Below, one piece after another: positions 17,591 to 25,483 of a DNA stretch of 64,000 nucleotides. Numbering within the stretch: the stretch's first letter is position 1; each line of letters starts with the position of its first letter. Under the pieces are notes generated by a model. It was given only the letters and a program-made list of their open reading frames with translations. It did not search any database and was not told the origin of the DNA. The DNA is from Gammaproteobacteria bacterium (lineage in GTDB: Bacteria > Pseudomonadota > Gammaproteobacteria > Nevskiales > Nevskiaceae). A program made the position numbers and the translations under genes. The stretch is from the NCBI GenBank assembly GCA_026398815.1, contig JAPLSA010000017.1:434001-498000 (forward strand), in the 5' to 3' direction.

Positions 17591-17887
17591 ATGCGCCCAG
17601 CCCTGGAACAACACGAGCGGATCAAGATGCAACTTCGGCTCGCCGGTAGCTCGCTGGCCGAGGTCGCTCGCGAGCTGGCGGTGGCCGGCACGACGGTGAC
17701 AAGCGTGAGTCAGGGGTACCGGCGATCCCGGCGGATCGAATCGGCTATTGCCGACAAGCTCGGCGTCAAGCCGGGTTTCCTATGGCCCGATCGCTATCCG
17801 GATGGTGGATGTGGTGATGACCGATCCCCCGTGTCACGGAATCTGGACTGCATGGGAGGTGGCTCGCCCAGTCCGGTCTTCTGCTGA
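17591..17887 (+). CDS. Ner/Nlp-like DNA-binding regulator
   Basis: The first 65 residues (HERIKMQLRLAGSSLAEVAR, SVSQGYRRSRRIESAIADKL, then PGFLWPDRY) match the Ner family of Mu-like phages and the host SfsB/Nlp proteins. About 33 residues follow with unusual composition (GGCGDDRSP...PVFC), longer than a typical Ner tail, so the 3' end may be altered where it meets the IS21 genes. No Mu A/B-type transposase follows; istA/istB come next instead. Confidence 0.72.
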   Translation: MRPALEQHERIKMQLRLAGSSLAEVARELAVAGTTVTSVSQGYRRSRRIESAIADKLGVKPGFLWPDRYPDGGCGDDRSPVSRNLDCMGGGSPSPVFC

Positions 17888-17922
17888 TGGAGGTAGCGGT
17901 AAGTTTCGGGCAGCACAACGAG

Positions 17923-17948
17923 AAAACCCACGCCTTGCCGGGCGTGGG
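17923..17948 (-). terminator. intrinsic terminator on the minus strand upstream of istA
   Basis: Perfect 8-bp stem CCCACGCC/GGCGTGGG with loop TTGCCG. Read on the minus strand it is followed by TTTTCTCG, the right order for an intrinsic terminator. It would stop leftward transcription before the ner/XRE module. Confidence 0.5.
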
Positions 17949-18114
17949 CTTCGAGCAGCTTCAACTGGACCTTGAGCCTGCATTCTCGTTTCTGCTTCCG
18001 GCGGTGTCAAGGACAGCGGCCCATTTCGGGCCGTGCGGTGAGTCTTTTCCTGTCGCCGGAGTGAGGGCCTCCCTCACGCCTCTTTTGGGAGGTGGACATC
18101 AATGAGAACGCAGG

Positions 18115-19650
18115 ATGAATCTGAGGGATGTGTGTCGCCTGCTGCTCACCACCGACTTCTCCAATCGGGAAGTCGGACGAGCGGCGGAAGTCTCGCCCAA
18201 CACGGCGGGACGCTACCGGATGCGCCTGGCTGAAGAGGGCCTGGACTGGAGTGGGGTCGCGGTCCTGACTGACCGAGCCCTGGAAGAGCGGCTCAATAAT
18301 GGCCGCCAGCTCGCGCGCAAGGCCTTTGCCGAGCCCGACTTCGCCCATGTGCATGCCGAACTGCGCCGGCCGGGTGTGACCTTGCTGCTGATGCACGAGG
18401 AGTACGCGGACGCGGCCGGCAGTGCCGCGATGTCGGAAACCGAATTCCGGCGGCGCTATGACCGGTATGAGCGCTCGCTGGGCATCGTCATGCGCCAGCC
18501 GCATGCGCCGGGCTACCGACTGTTTCTGGACTACTCGGGCAAGCGTCCGAGCATCCTGAATCCGAAGACCGGGGAGAAGCAGCCGGTCGAGCTGTTTGTG
18601 TCCGTGATGGGCGCGAGCCGCAAGACCTTCGCGTATGCGAGCGCAACCCAGCGCCTTCCGGACTGGTGTGAGGCTAACGTACGCGCCCTGGAGTTTTACC
18701 GCGGCGTGCCAAAGCTGCTGGTGCCCGACAACCTGAAGTCGGCGGTGGACCGGGTGACGGTGGCCGAGGGCCACATCATCAATTACACCTACAGCAAGCT
18801 GGCCCAGCATTACGACTGCATCGTGATGCCGACGCGGGCGCGCAAGCCCAAGGACAAGGCTGCCGTAGAGGTCGGCGTCCGCTTCGCCCAGCGCTGGATT
18901 CTGGCGCGGCTGCGCAATCGGATGTTCACGTCCATCGAGGAGCTGAACGCCGCCATCGCCGAACTGTTGATGCGCATGAACGACAAGCCCATGCGCGGCC
19001 ACGGCGGCAAAAGCCGCAATCAGCTCTTCGAGGAGCTGGATCGTCCGGCACTGAAGGCACTGCCCGAACTGCCCTACGAGTACGCGGACTGGAAGCTCAA
19101 CGTCACGGTGGCACAGGACTACCACGTCGTGTGGGACGAGCATCACTACTCGGTGCCGTACACCTACATCGCCGCAAAGGTGCGTATCCGCGCGACCGCC
19201 CGACAGGTCGAGGTGTACGCGAAGGACGATCATTTCCCCATCGCGACCCATCTGCGCAATACGCACAAGGGTGGCTGCACCACCTTGCCGCAGCACCAGC
19301 CCGCGTCCCATCGTGCGTATGCGCAAGATCAGGGAGCCGAACTGATTGCCTGGGCGGACCGCTCAGGCCCCTGGATCAGTGCCTTCGTGAAGAAGCATAT
19401 CGACACGCATCGGCGGCCAGCGTTGTCGATGCAGGCGATGCGCGGCCTGCGTGGCATGGCCAAGGAATACGGCCCCGAGCGACTGAATGCCGCCTGCCAC
19501 CGCGCGCTGCGCATCTCCACTACGTCGGTGTCGTCCGTTCGCTCGATGCTCCAGCGCCGGATCGAGAGCACACCGCTGCGTAGCGCCAATGACGACGACC
19601 CTCTGCCGGGCCACGACAACGTGCGCGGCGCCAAGACCTACGAATCCTGA
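18115..19650 (+). CDS. istA: IstA, IS21-family DDE transposase
   Basis: A 511-aa transposase. An N-terminal helix-turn-helix (about 1-45, LRDVCRLLLTTDFSNREVGR) is followed by the retroviral-integrase-like catalytic core with Asp in RLFLDYSGKRP, Asp in LLVPDNLKSAV and Glu in KDKAAVEVGV. A C-terminal beta-rich segment (HYSVPYTYI) completes the family pattern. It acts with IstB on the repeat arrays at the element ends. The reading frame looks intact. istB starts 11 bp downstream. The ATG used begins MNLRDVCRLL; an ATG 12 bases upstream is in another frame. Confidence 0.95.
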   Translation: MNLRDVCRLLLTTDFSNREVGRAAEVSPNTAGRYRMRLAEEGLDWSGVAVLTDRALEERLNNGRQLARKAFAEPDFAHVHAELRRPGVTLLLMHEEYADAAGSAAMSETEFRRRYDRYERSLGIVMRQPHAPGYRLFLDYSGKRPSILNPKTGEKQPVELFVSVMGASRKTFAYASATQRLPDWCEANVRALEFYRGVPKLLVPDNLKSAVDRVTVAEGHIINYTYSKLAQHYDCIVMPTRARKPKDKAAVEVGVRFAQRWILARLRNRMFTSIEELNAAIAELLMRMNDKPMRGHGGKSRNQLFEELDRPALKALPELPYEYADWKLNVTVAQDYHVVWDEHHYSVPYTYIAAKVRIRATARQVEVYAKDDHFPIATHLRNTHKGGCTTLPQHQPASHRAYAQDQGAELIAWADRSGPWISAFVKKHIDTHRRPALSMQAMRGLRGMAKEYGPERLNAACHRALRISTTSVSSVRSMLQRRIESTPLRSANDDDPLPGHDNVRGAKTYES

Positions 19651-19660
19651 GGAACCCCGA

Positions 19661-20401
19661 ATGACGATAATGAACACCGCCCAACAGCTCCGCGAACTGC
19701 GTCTCGTCGGCATGGCCGAAGCACTGGATCAGCAGATGTCACAGTCCGCCTTTCTCGGTGCGTCCTTCGAGCAACGCTTGCAGATGCTCGTGGACGCCGA
19801 GATCAGTCACCGTGACACGCGGCGCTACAAAAGCATCCTGCGCAACGCGCGACTCAAGGTACAGGCCGTCCCTGAGGACATCGACTATCGGTCGGGCCGC
19901 GGCATCGACAAGGCGACCTTCGCCGATCTGCTGACCTGTGCCTGGATCTACAAGCAGATGAATCTGCTGATGACCGGCCCAACGGGCACGGGCAAGACCT
20001 GGCTGGCCTGCGCACTGGCGGTGCAAGCCGCGCGCAAGGGCATCACCGTGGCGTACCGCAGGATCGGGCGCTTGCTCGAAGAGATGGCCATCGCACACGA
20101 AGACGGCTCCATCACGAAGCTCCGCAACCAAGTGGCCAAGGTCCAGCTCTTGATCCTTGACGACTTCGGCCTGACCGCGTTGACCAATCGCGGTCGCGCC
20201 GATCTGCTGGAGCTGCTCGATGATCGGGTCGGTACGAACTCCACGATCGTGCTCGGGCAGATGCCGGTCAAGGAGTGGCATGCCTTCATCAACGATCCCG
20301 CACTGGCCGACGCGCTGCTCGACCGGCTCGTACATTCGAGTCTGAAGATCTCTCTCAAGGGCGAGTCGATGCGCAAGCTCAAGTCCGAGGGTGCTCAGTA
20401 G
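19661..20401 (+). CDS. istB: IstB, AAA+ ATPase helper of IS21 transposition
   Basis: A 246-aa AAA+ protein related to DnaC/DnaA and to MuB/TnsC in role: it remodels target DNA and activates IstA. Walker A GPTGTGKTW and Walker B LLILDDFGL are intact, preceded by the IS21-type N-terminal helical domain (MNTAQQLRELRLVGMAEAL). The start follows a GAGGA ribosome-binding site after the istA stop. Its stop abuts the right-end repeat array. Both transposition genes appear functional, so the element could still be mobile. Confidence 0.95.
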   Translation: MTIMNTAQQLRELRLVGMAEALDQQMSQSAFLGASFEQRLQMLVDAEISHRDTRRYKSILRNARLKVQAVPEDIDYRSGRGIDKATFADLLTCAWIYKQMNLLMTGPTGTGKTWLACALAVQAARKGITVAYRRIGRLLEEMAIAHEDGSITKLRNQVAKVQLLILDDFGLTALTNRGRADLLELLDDRVGTNSTIVLGQMPVKEWHAFINDPALADALLDRLVHSSLKISLKGESMRKLKSEGAQ

Positions 20402-20608
20402 CTTGGCGGGGGTGCGCAACAAGCCGGCGCCACTGCGCAGCAACGTGGCGCCAATGCGCAGGTTGGTGGCGTCACTGCGCAGCGTCTTGGTGCCGGTGCG
20501 CAGCGATCTGGCTGCGCTGCGCAGTTCGCAGGGCGCCGATGCGCAGATCATATGGCGTCAACCGAGCAACTAACATGGTGCTGGCGCGCAGGTGGGTGCC
20601 GTTTTGTA
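20402..20608 (-). repeat. right-end transposase-binding repeat array of the IS21-family element
   Basis: Nine repeats with TGCGCA-like cores at 20413, 20434, 20455, 20476, 20497, 20518, 20540, 20563 and 20585. The spacing is exactly 21 bp five times, then 22, 23, 22. Inward-facing consensus is YTGCGCANYGRCGCCA, the inverse of the left end. The last core ends 18 bp before the boundary, equal to the left end. The array starts directly after istB. Confidence 0.8.
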
Positions 20609-20613
20609 ATTAC
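20609..20613. repeat. target-site duplication, right copy (ATTAC)
   Basis: Second copy of ATTAC, directly followed by CTGGCC, which continues the interrupted response-regulator reading frame. Confidence 0.85.
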
Positions 20614-21024
20614 CTGGCCAAGACCGCGTCGCCGCGCGAGCTGGTGGCGCGGATCCGCGCGCTGCTCCGGCGCAGCAGCAGTGGCGCTGCGGCCGCCGCC
20701 ACGGCCGTGGCCGACGTCCTCGTGGTGGGCACGCTGCGCATCGACCCGAACGCCCGCAGCGCGCGCCTCGACGGCCGCTTGCTGACCTTGACGCCGGTGG
20801 AGTTCGATCTGCTGGCCGCGCTGGCGCGGCAGCCGGGCCGGCTGCTGACCCGTGCACAGTTGGTCGAACGGCTGCGCGACCGCGAGTTCGACCACAGTGA
20901 CCGTTCGATCGATGTCCATATCACCGCATTGCGCCGCAAGCTCGACGACGATCCGCGCCAGCCGCGCTACATCCGCACGGTGCGCGGAGCCGGCTACCTG
21001 ATGCTCTGCGACGACGATCGATGA
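20614..21024 (+). pseudogene. OmpR-family response regulator, C-terminal effector fragment (interrupted)
   Basis: The remainder of the regulator split at 8804: LAKTASPRELVARIRALLRR (end of the receiver), an Ala-rich linker, and an OmpR/PhoB winged-helix domain (TLTPVEFDLLAALARQPGRL, SIDVHITALRRKLDDDP, IRTVRGAGYLM). An in-frame ATG at 20575, inside the element's right end, could start a fused product of 12 element-encoded residues, the restored Tyr and this domain. The stop overlaps the histidine-kinase start as ATGA. Confidence 0.92.
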
Positions 21025-22550
21025 GCGAATCGGCACGTCGGCGGCTGCACGGGCGGCTGCGGCTTTCGCATCGGGCCGCGTGGCTGCTGGCGCTGAACCT
21101 CGCGATGCTGGCCCTGCTGCTGATCGGCAGCAGCGGCTGGAACAGCCTGCTATCCGATGCCACCCGGCTCGCGCTCAGCGATCTCGGTGCCGCCGTGGTC
21201 CGCGACCTCGCCGGTGCCGAGCGCAGCGCGTGGCCGGCGCTGCTGGCCGGGCACAGCGCCCGCCACGGCGTGACGATCACGGCCGATGGGCCGAAGCCAC
21301 CGCCGGGCATGCCGCAGCGGGGGCCGACCCGCGGGGACCCATGGCCACCGCCTCACGCTCACACGCCCTTCATGCCGTCCGATGCTCCGCCCGGCCCGCC
21401 GCCCGACCGCCCGAACGACGGCCGGCCACGTCAGCACCGACCTCCGCCGGACGGTCCGCCACCGGATCGCGCCGGCATGGCCGATACGTCTACGCCGCCG
21501 GGAAGCTTCGGCCCGAAGCCGGGCAGCCCTGACGACCGGCTGACCATCGCGGCGTCCGGCTGGCGCGGCCCGTACCGCATCGTCATTCCGGAAACGATCG
21601 CGACCGACGCAGGCGTACAGCCGATCGACATCGTCGTCCGAGCCGACAGCCTTCCGGCGTTGATCGCCTTCCTCGGGATCGGGCGCTGGCTTCGGCTGGC
21701 GGCGCTGGCGATCGGCGGCTCGGCGCTGATCTGGGTCCCGTTCTTCATCGGCATCACCCGCTCGATCCAGCGCCTGGAGCGCACCACCGGGCTGATCGCG
21801 GCCGGCCAGTTCTCGGTGCGCGTGAACGAGGCCCGCAGTGACGAGATCGGCGATCTTGCGGCCGCCGTGGACGACATGGCCGCGCGGCTGGAAAGCCACG
21901 TCGGCGGTCAGAAGCAGTTTCTTGCCGATGTCGCCCACGAAACGATTTCGCCGCTGGCGCGCATCCAGCTCGGGCTCGGCATGCTCGAAGCGCGGGTCGA
22001 CGGCGACGCCCGGGCGCTGCTGCACGACGTTCAGGACGACGCCACACAGATGGCCGAGCTGCTCAACGAACTGCTGCTGTTCTCGCGCGCCGGGGTCGAA
22101 GCCGAGCAGCGGCCGCGGGTGCCGACGTTGCTGCGCCAGGCACTGATGGAGGCAGCCGACCGCGAGGACGTGATGCCGACGCACGTCGAGATCGACCCGG
22201 CACTGCGGGTGGCAAGCCATCCGCCGCTGCTCGGGCGCGCGCTTGGCAATCTGCTGCGCAATGCCCGCAAGCACGGCGGCAGCGGCCCGATCGAGGTGCA
22301 TGCGCATGCCGACGGCGCACACGTGGTGCTGCGGCTCAGCGATCGCGGCCCCGGCGTGCCCGAGGCGATGGTGCACCGACTCGGCGAGCCGTTCTTCCGT
22401 GGCGACGCCTCGCGCGACCGCAGCAGTGGCGGTCACGGCCTCGGGATCGCCATCGTCAGCCGCTGCATCAGCGCCTGCGGCGGCGAAGTCAAGTTCCGCA
22501 ATCGCGACGGTGGCGGCTTCGAGGTCGAGCTGCGGCTTCAACCGGCCTGA
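21021..22550 (+). CDS. sensor histidine kinase with Pro-rich periplasmic domain
   Basis: A 509-aa membrane kinase, partner of the interrupted response regulator. TM1 is about residues 19-40 and TM2 about 222-244. Between them lies a periplasmic region with a strongly Pro-rich stretch (about 90-172) also rich in His, Asp and Arg. HAMP, the H-box FLADVAHETISPLARI, N-box LGNLLRNARKHGG, DRGPGVP and GHGLGIAIV follow, so catalysis looks intact. Its ATG overlaps the regulator stop. With the regulator cut, it lacks an intact cognate partner here. The ligand is unknown; the composition hints at metal or cationic ligands but this is speculative. Confidence 0.92.
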   Translation: MSESARRRLHGRLRLSHRAAWLLALNLAMLALLLIGSSGWNSLLSDATRLALSDLGAAVVRDLAGAERSAWPALLAGHSARHGVTITADGPKPPPGMPQRGPTRGDPWPPPHAHTPFMPSDAPPGPPPDRPNDGRPRQHRPPPDGPPPDRAGMADTSTPPGSFGPKPGSPDDRLTIAASGWRGPYRIVIPETIATDAGVQPIDIVVRADSLPALIAFLGIGRWLRLAALAIGGSALIWVPFFIGITRSIQRLERTTGLIAAGQFSVRVNEARSDEIGDLAAAVDDMAARLESHVGGQKQFLADVAHETISPLARIQLGLGMLEARVDGDARALLHDVQDDATQMAELLNELLLFSRAGVEAEQRPRVPTLLRQALMEAADREDVMPTHVEIDPALRVASHPPLLGRALGNLLRNARKHGGSGPIEVHAHADGAHVVLRLSDRGPGVPEAMVHRLGEPFFRGDASRDRSSGGHGLGIAIVSRCISACGGEVKFRNRDGGGFEVELRLQPA

Positions 22551-22624
22551 CTCGGCCGCGCCAGCGGTCAAACCCCGCCACCACGCCGCGAATCCAAACG
22601 GCACGGAAACCGGGGGAGCGACGC

Positions 22625-22825
22625 ATGCGCACCACCATCGATGGCCAGTCTGTCCCGCTGGTGCGTGACCTGCTGCTCGGCAGCCTGCTGGCACTGCTGC
22701 CGCTGCTGCTTGCCGTGCGCGCGTCGCATCGGCCGCTCACATCGATGGACGTCGGTGCCGTCACCCGGCCGCAGATGATGCGGGCGACCGACACGGTCGA
22801 GCCGACGTCCGTCGGTCAGACGTAG
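22625..22825 (+). CDS. possible small single-pass membrane protein
   Basis: A 66-codon frame with a GGGGGAG ribosome-binding-like sequence seven bases before its ATG. It encodes one hydrophobic helix (about 13-33, LVRDLLLGSLLALLPLLLAV) and a polar tail. It follows the kinase gene on the same strand and its end overlaps the convergent alr stop by ten bases. Small membrane proteins sometimes modulate sensor kinases, but I see no homology evidence; it may be non-coding. Confidence 0.35.
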   Translation: MRTTIDGQSVPLVRDLLLGSLLALLPLLLAVRASHRPLTSMDVGAVTRPQMMRATDTVEPTSVGQT

Positions 22826-23898
22826 CAGTAGTGCACGCGGCTGGTCAGGCCGCAAAACAGCTCATAGGCCAGCGTGCCGGCCCAGGTCGCGACTTCTTCG
22901 GCCGGCAGGCCATTGCCCCAGAGGATCACCGGATCGCCGACCACAGCCCGCGGCAGCGCCCGCAGGTCGACGGTGATCATGTCCATCGACACCCGGCCGA
23001 TCATCGGCACCCGGACGCCGTGGATCAGCACCGGCGCGCCGGTCGGCAGGATGCGGTGCACGCCGTCGGCATAGCCGACCGCAACCACGCCGACCCGCAT
23101 CGTTTCCGGGCAGCGATAGGTGGCGCCGTAGCCGACGGTTTCGCCAGCGGCGATCTCGTGCACGGCGATCAGCCGGCTGGCTACCTGCATCGCCGGCTTC
23201 AGATCCAGATCAGCTGCCGTCCGGTTCGGCAGCGGGCTGGCGCCGTAGAGCATCAGGCCCGGTCGCACCCAGTCGACCCGCGCCTGCGGCCAGGCGATCA
23301 GGCCAGCGGAATTGGCGATCGAGCGAGCACCCGGCAGATAGGCCATCGTCGCCTTGAAGGCGCTGATCTGGGTCGCGGTCATCGGGCTGTCGAGGTCATC
23401 GGCGCAGGCCAGATGGGTGATCCAACCCTGCAGCCGCCACTGCGGCTGGGCCAGCGCCGCCTTCAGCAGCGCGCCGGCCTCGGCCAGCGGGAAGCCGAGC
23501 CGGTGCATGCCGCTGTCGAGCTTGAACCAGACCGCCAGCGGCACCTCGAAGGCGAGCCCCGCCAGCAGTTCGAGCTGCCAGCGGTCATGGATGACGATCT
23601 CCAGTCCCAGCGCTGCGGCTTCCAGCGCTTCCTCGCGCGACAGCACGCCTTCCAGCAACGCGATGCGGGTGCCGATGCCGGCGTCGCGCAAGGTCACGGC
23701 TTCTTCGAGACAGGCGACCGCGAAGGCGTCGACGCCGGCTTCGGCCAGCGTCCGCGCGACCGGCACCGCGCCGTGGCCGTAGCCATCGGCCTTGATCGCC
23801 GCCATGACCTTCGACTGTGGCGCCAGCGCGCGGACGCGGCCCAGGTTGTGACGGATCGCCGACAGATCGACCGTAGCGGTGACGCGGGGAATGGCCAT
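22816..23898 (-). CDS. alr: alanine racemase
   Basis: PLP enzyme that makes D-alanine for peptidoglycan. The 360-aa protein has the PLP lysine K36 in AAIKADGYGHG, the substrate-binding HRLGF region, the catalytic tyrosine region GETVGYGATY and the C-terminal domain motif GRVSMDM. Length is normal. It lies downstream of dnaB on the same strand, the common gammaproteobacterial order. The start is the ATG at 23898. Confidence 0.96.
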   Translation of the reverse strand: MAIPRVTATVDLSAIRHNLGRVRALAPQSKVMAAIKADGYGHGAVPVARTLAEAGVDAFAVACLEEAVTLRDAGIGTRIALLEGVLSREEALEAAALGLEIVIHDRWQLELLAGLAFEVPLAVWFKLDSGMHRLGFPLAEAGALLKAALAQPQWRLQGWITHLACADDLDSPMTATQISAFKATMAYLPGARSIANSAGLIAWPQARVDWVRPGLMLYGASPLPNRTAADLDLKPAMQVASRLIAVHEIAAGETVGYGATYRCPETMRVGVVAVGYADGVHRILPTGAPVLIHGVRVPMIGRVSMDMITVDLRALPRAVVGDPVILWGNGLPAEEVATWAGTLAYELFCGLTSRVHYCYV

Positions 23899-23925
23899 TG
23901 CAGGGTGCGGACGAAAAAACGCGGA

Positions 23926-25323
23926 TCAGCCGTTGTACATGTACTCGGGCGCCAGGTTGTCGAAGCGCGTGTACTTGCCGAGGAAGGCGGTCTTGACCTT
24001 GCCTGTCGGGCCCGAACGCTGCTTGGCGATGATGATCTCGGCGGTGCCCTGCTGTGCCGATTCCTTGTTGTGGTAGTCGTCGCGGTAGACGAACAGCACC
24101 ATGTCGGCGTCCTGCTCGATGGAGCCGGACTCTCTGAGGTCGGACATGATCGGTCGCTTGTCCTGACGCGCTTCCAGCGAACGCGACAGCTGCGACAGCG
24201 CGATGATCGGCACCTTCAGCTCCTTGGCCAACGCCTTCAGCGAGCGGGAGATTTCCGAGATCTCGTTGGTGCGGTTCTCGCGGTTCGACGGCACCTGCAT
24301 CAGCTGGATGTAGTCGACCACGATCAGCGCCAGCTTCGGATGCTTGGCGGCGATGCGGCGAGCGCGGCCGGCCAGTTCCTGCGGCGACAGCGAGCCGGTT
24401 TCGTCGATGAACAGCGGCGCTTCGCGGAGCAGGCCGCTGGCTGACACCAGGCGGCTCCAGTCGCCGTCCTCCATGTCGCCGGAGCGCAGCGCCTGCTGGT
24501 CGATGCGGCCGAACGAGGACAGCACGCGCAGCGCCAGCTGCTCGGCCGACATTTCCATCGAGAACACGGCGGTCGGCAGCTTCTGCTCGATTGCCACGTG
24601 CTCGGCGATGTTCATCGCGAAGCTGGTCTTGCCCATGCCGGGACGGCCGCCGACGATGATCAGATCGCCCGGGTGCATGCCCTGGGTCATCGCATCGAGA
24701 TCGGTGAAGCCGGTCGGACAGCCGGCCAGGCCGTTCGGATTGGTGCGCAGCATCTCCAGACGGGCTTCGATGGCGTCCATCAGCGCCGGCATTTCCTTGG
24801 CCTGGCTGGCGGCCTTGGAACCGCGCGCGCGGATCGCGAACACGCCCTGCTCGGCGACATCGATCAGGGTGCCCGGCGGGCGGCCGTCCGGCTGGTAGCC
24901 GAGTTCGGCGATGTCCTGCCCCACCGCGATCAGGCTGCGCAGCACCGAGCGCTCGCGGACGATCTCGGCATAGGCCTTGATGTTGGCCGCCGACGGCGTA
25001 TCCGCCGCCAGGGTGCCGAGGTAGCTCATGCCGCCGGCTTCGTCGAGCTTGCCCTGATGGCGCAGGTGCTCCGACAGCGTGACGAAATCGCAGGGCCGGC
25101 CGGCATTCAGCAGTTCGGCGATCGCCTTGAAGATCGTCCGGTGGTCCTGGGTGTAGAAGTCTTCCTCGGCCACCTGGTCGACCAGCTCGTACCAGGCGCG
25201 GTTGTTCAGCAGCAGGCCGCCGAGCACCGACTGCTCGGCCTCGATCGAATGCGGCGGGTGCTTCGGGCTGGCGGCCAGCCGCGGCGCCTGAGCGGGATTC
25301 GGATTCGGGAACGGAGTGGCCAT
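23926..25323 (-). CDS. dnaB: replicative DNA helicase DnaB
   Basis: Hexameric 5'-3' helicase at the replication fork. The 465-aa protein has the N-terminal DnaB domain (HSIEAEQSVLGGLLLN from about residue 20) and the RecA-like motor with Walker A GGRPGMGKTS, Walker B LALIVVDYIQLM and the arginine-finger region LSQLSRSLEAR. Two adjacent ATGs occur; the second (25323) has better spacing from GAGAG. It follows rplI on the minus strand. Confidence 0.96.
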   Translation of the reverse strand: MATPFPNPNPAQAPRLAASPKHPPHSIEAEQSVLGGLLLNNRAWYELVDQVAEEDFYTQDHRTIFKAIAELLNAGRPCDFVTLSEHLRHQGKLDEAGGMSYLGTLAADTPSAANIKAYAEIVRERSVLRSLIAVGQDIAELGYQPDGRPPGTLIDVAEQGVFAIRARGSKAASQAKEMPALMDAIEARLEMLRTNPNGLAGCPTGFTDLDAMTQGMHPGDLIIVGGRPGMGKTSFAMNIAEHVAIEQKLPTAVFSMEMSAEQLALRVLSSFGRIDQQALRSGDMEDGDWSRLVSASGLLREAPLFIDETGSLSPQELAGRARRIAAKHPKLALIVVDYIQLMQVPSNRENRTNEISEISRSLKALAKELKVPIIALSQLSRSLEARQDKRPIMSDLRESGSIEQDADMVLFVYRDDYHNKESAQQGTAEIIIAKQRSGPTGKVKTAFLGKYTRFDNLAPEYMYNG

Positions 25324-25436
25324 CATGATCTCTCGACTGACCTTGGAGCCTGCGCGCGCGGCGTTGCGGCTGCGACGGAACAAGCCCTGATTATCCTGTG
25401 GACAAACCGTGCAAAATCACCGGCTGCCACAAACGA

Positions 25437-25461
25437 ATCGGCCCGCACGAGGCGGGCCGAT
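25437..25461 (-). terminator. terminator-like hairpin after rplI
   Basis: A 10-bp perfect stem ATCGGCCCGC/GCGGGCCGAT with loop ACGAG, 22 bp beyond the rplI stop. No clean T-run follows on the minus strand (TCGTTTG), so it may only attenuate transcription into dnaB. Confidence 0.4.
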
Positions 25462-25483
25462 CGCGACACGGAAGCGGCTGGAA

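Larger units (their letters stand above)
8805..20608. mobile_element. IS21-family element with arsenic-resistance passengers (11,804 bp)
   Basis: The boundaries are defined by a 5-bp duplication ATTAC and by short matching termini (left 5'-TACATATAGCC; right end read inward 5'-TACAAAACGGC). Arrays of 21-23-bp repeats with core TGCGCA lie at both ends in inverted orientation, the outermost core being 18 bp from each boundary. istA and istB abut the right end, but the left end is 9.2 kb from istA. No comparable repeat array is present just upstream of istA, so the passengers lie inside the single pair of ends. The TAC...GTA termini depart from the TG...CA common in this family. It interrupts a response-regulator gene. 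Confidence 0.85.

Noticed and set aside
17888-18114. A separate left end of a short IS21 element just before istA
   Set aside because: Only two weak GAGC matches about 21 bp apart (near 17952 and 17973) lack the GCC half of the repeat. There is no terminal sequence or duplication here. The convincing left end is at 8805.
20402-20608. CRISPR-like periodic repeats
   Set aside because: The period is only 21 bp, the repeats are degenerate, there are no spacers of independent sequence and no cas genes. The array is at a transposon boundary and is mirrored at the other end.
8805-20608. Tn7-like transposon, because of the 5-bp duplication and about 22-bp repeats at both ends
   Set aside because: No tnsA, tnsB, tnsC or tnsD genes are present and the insertion is in a response-regulator gene, not an attTn7-type site. 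IstA/IstB fit IS21, which uses related end logic.
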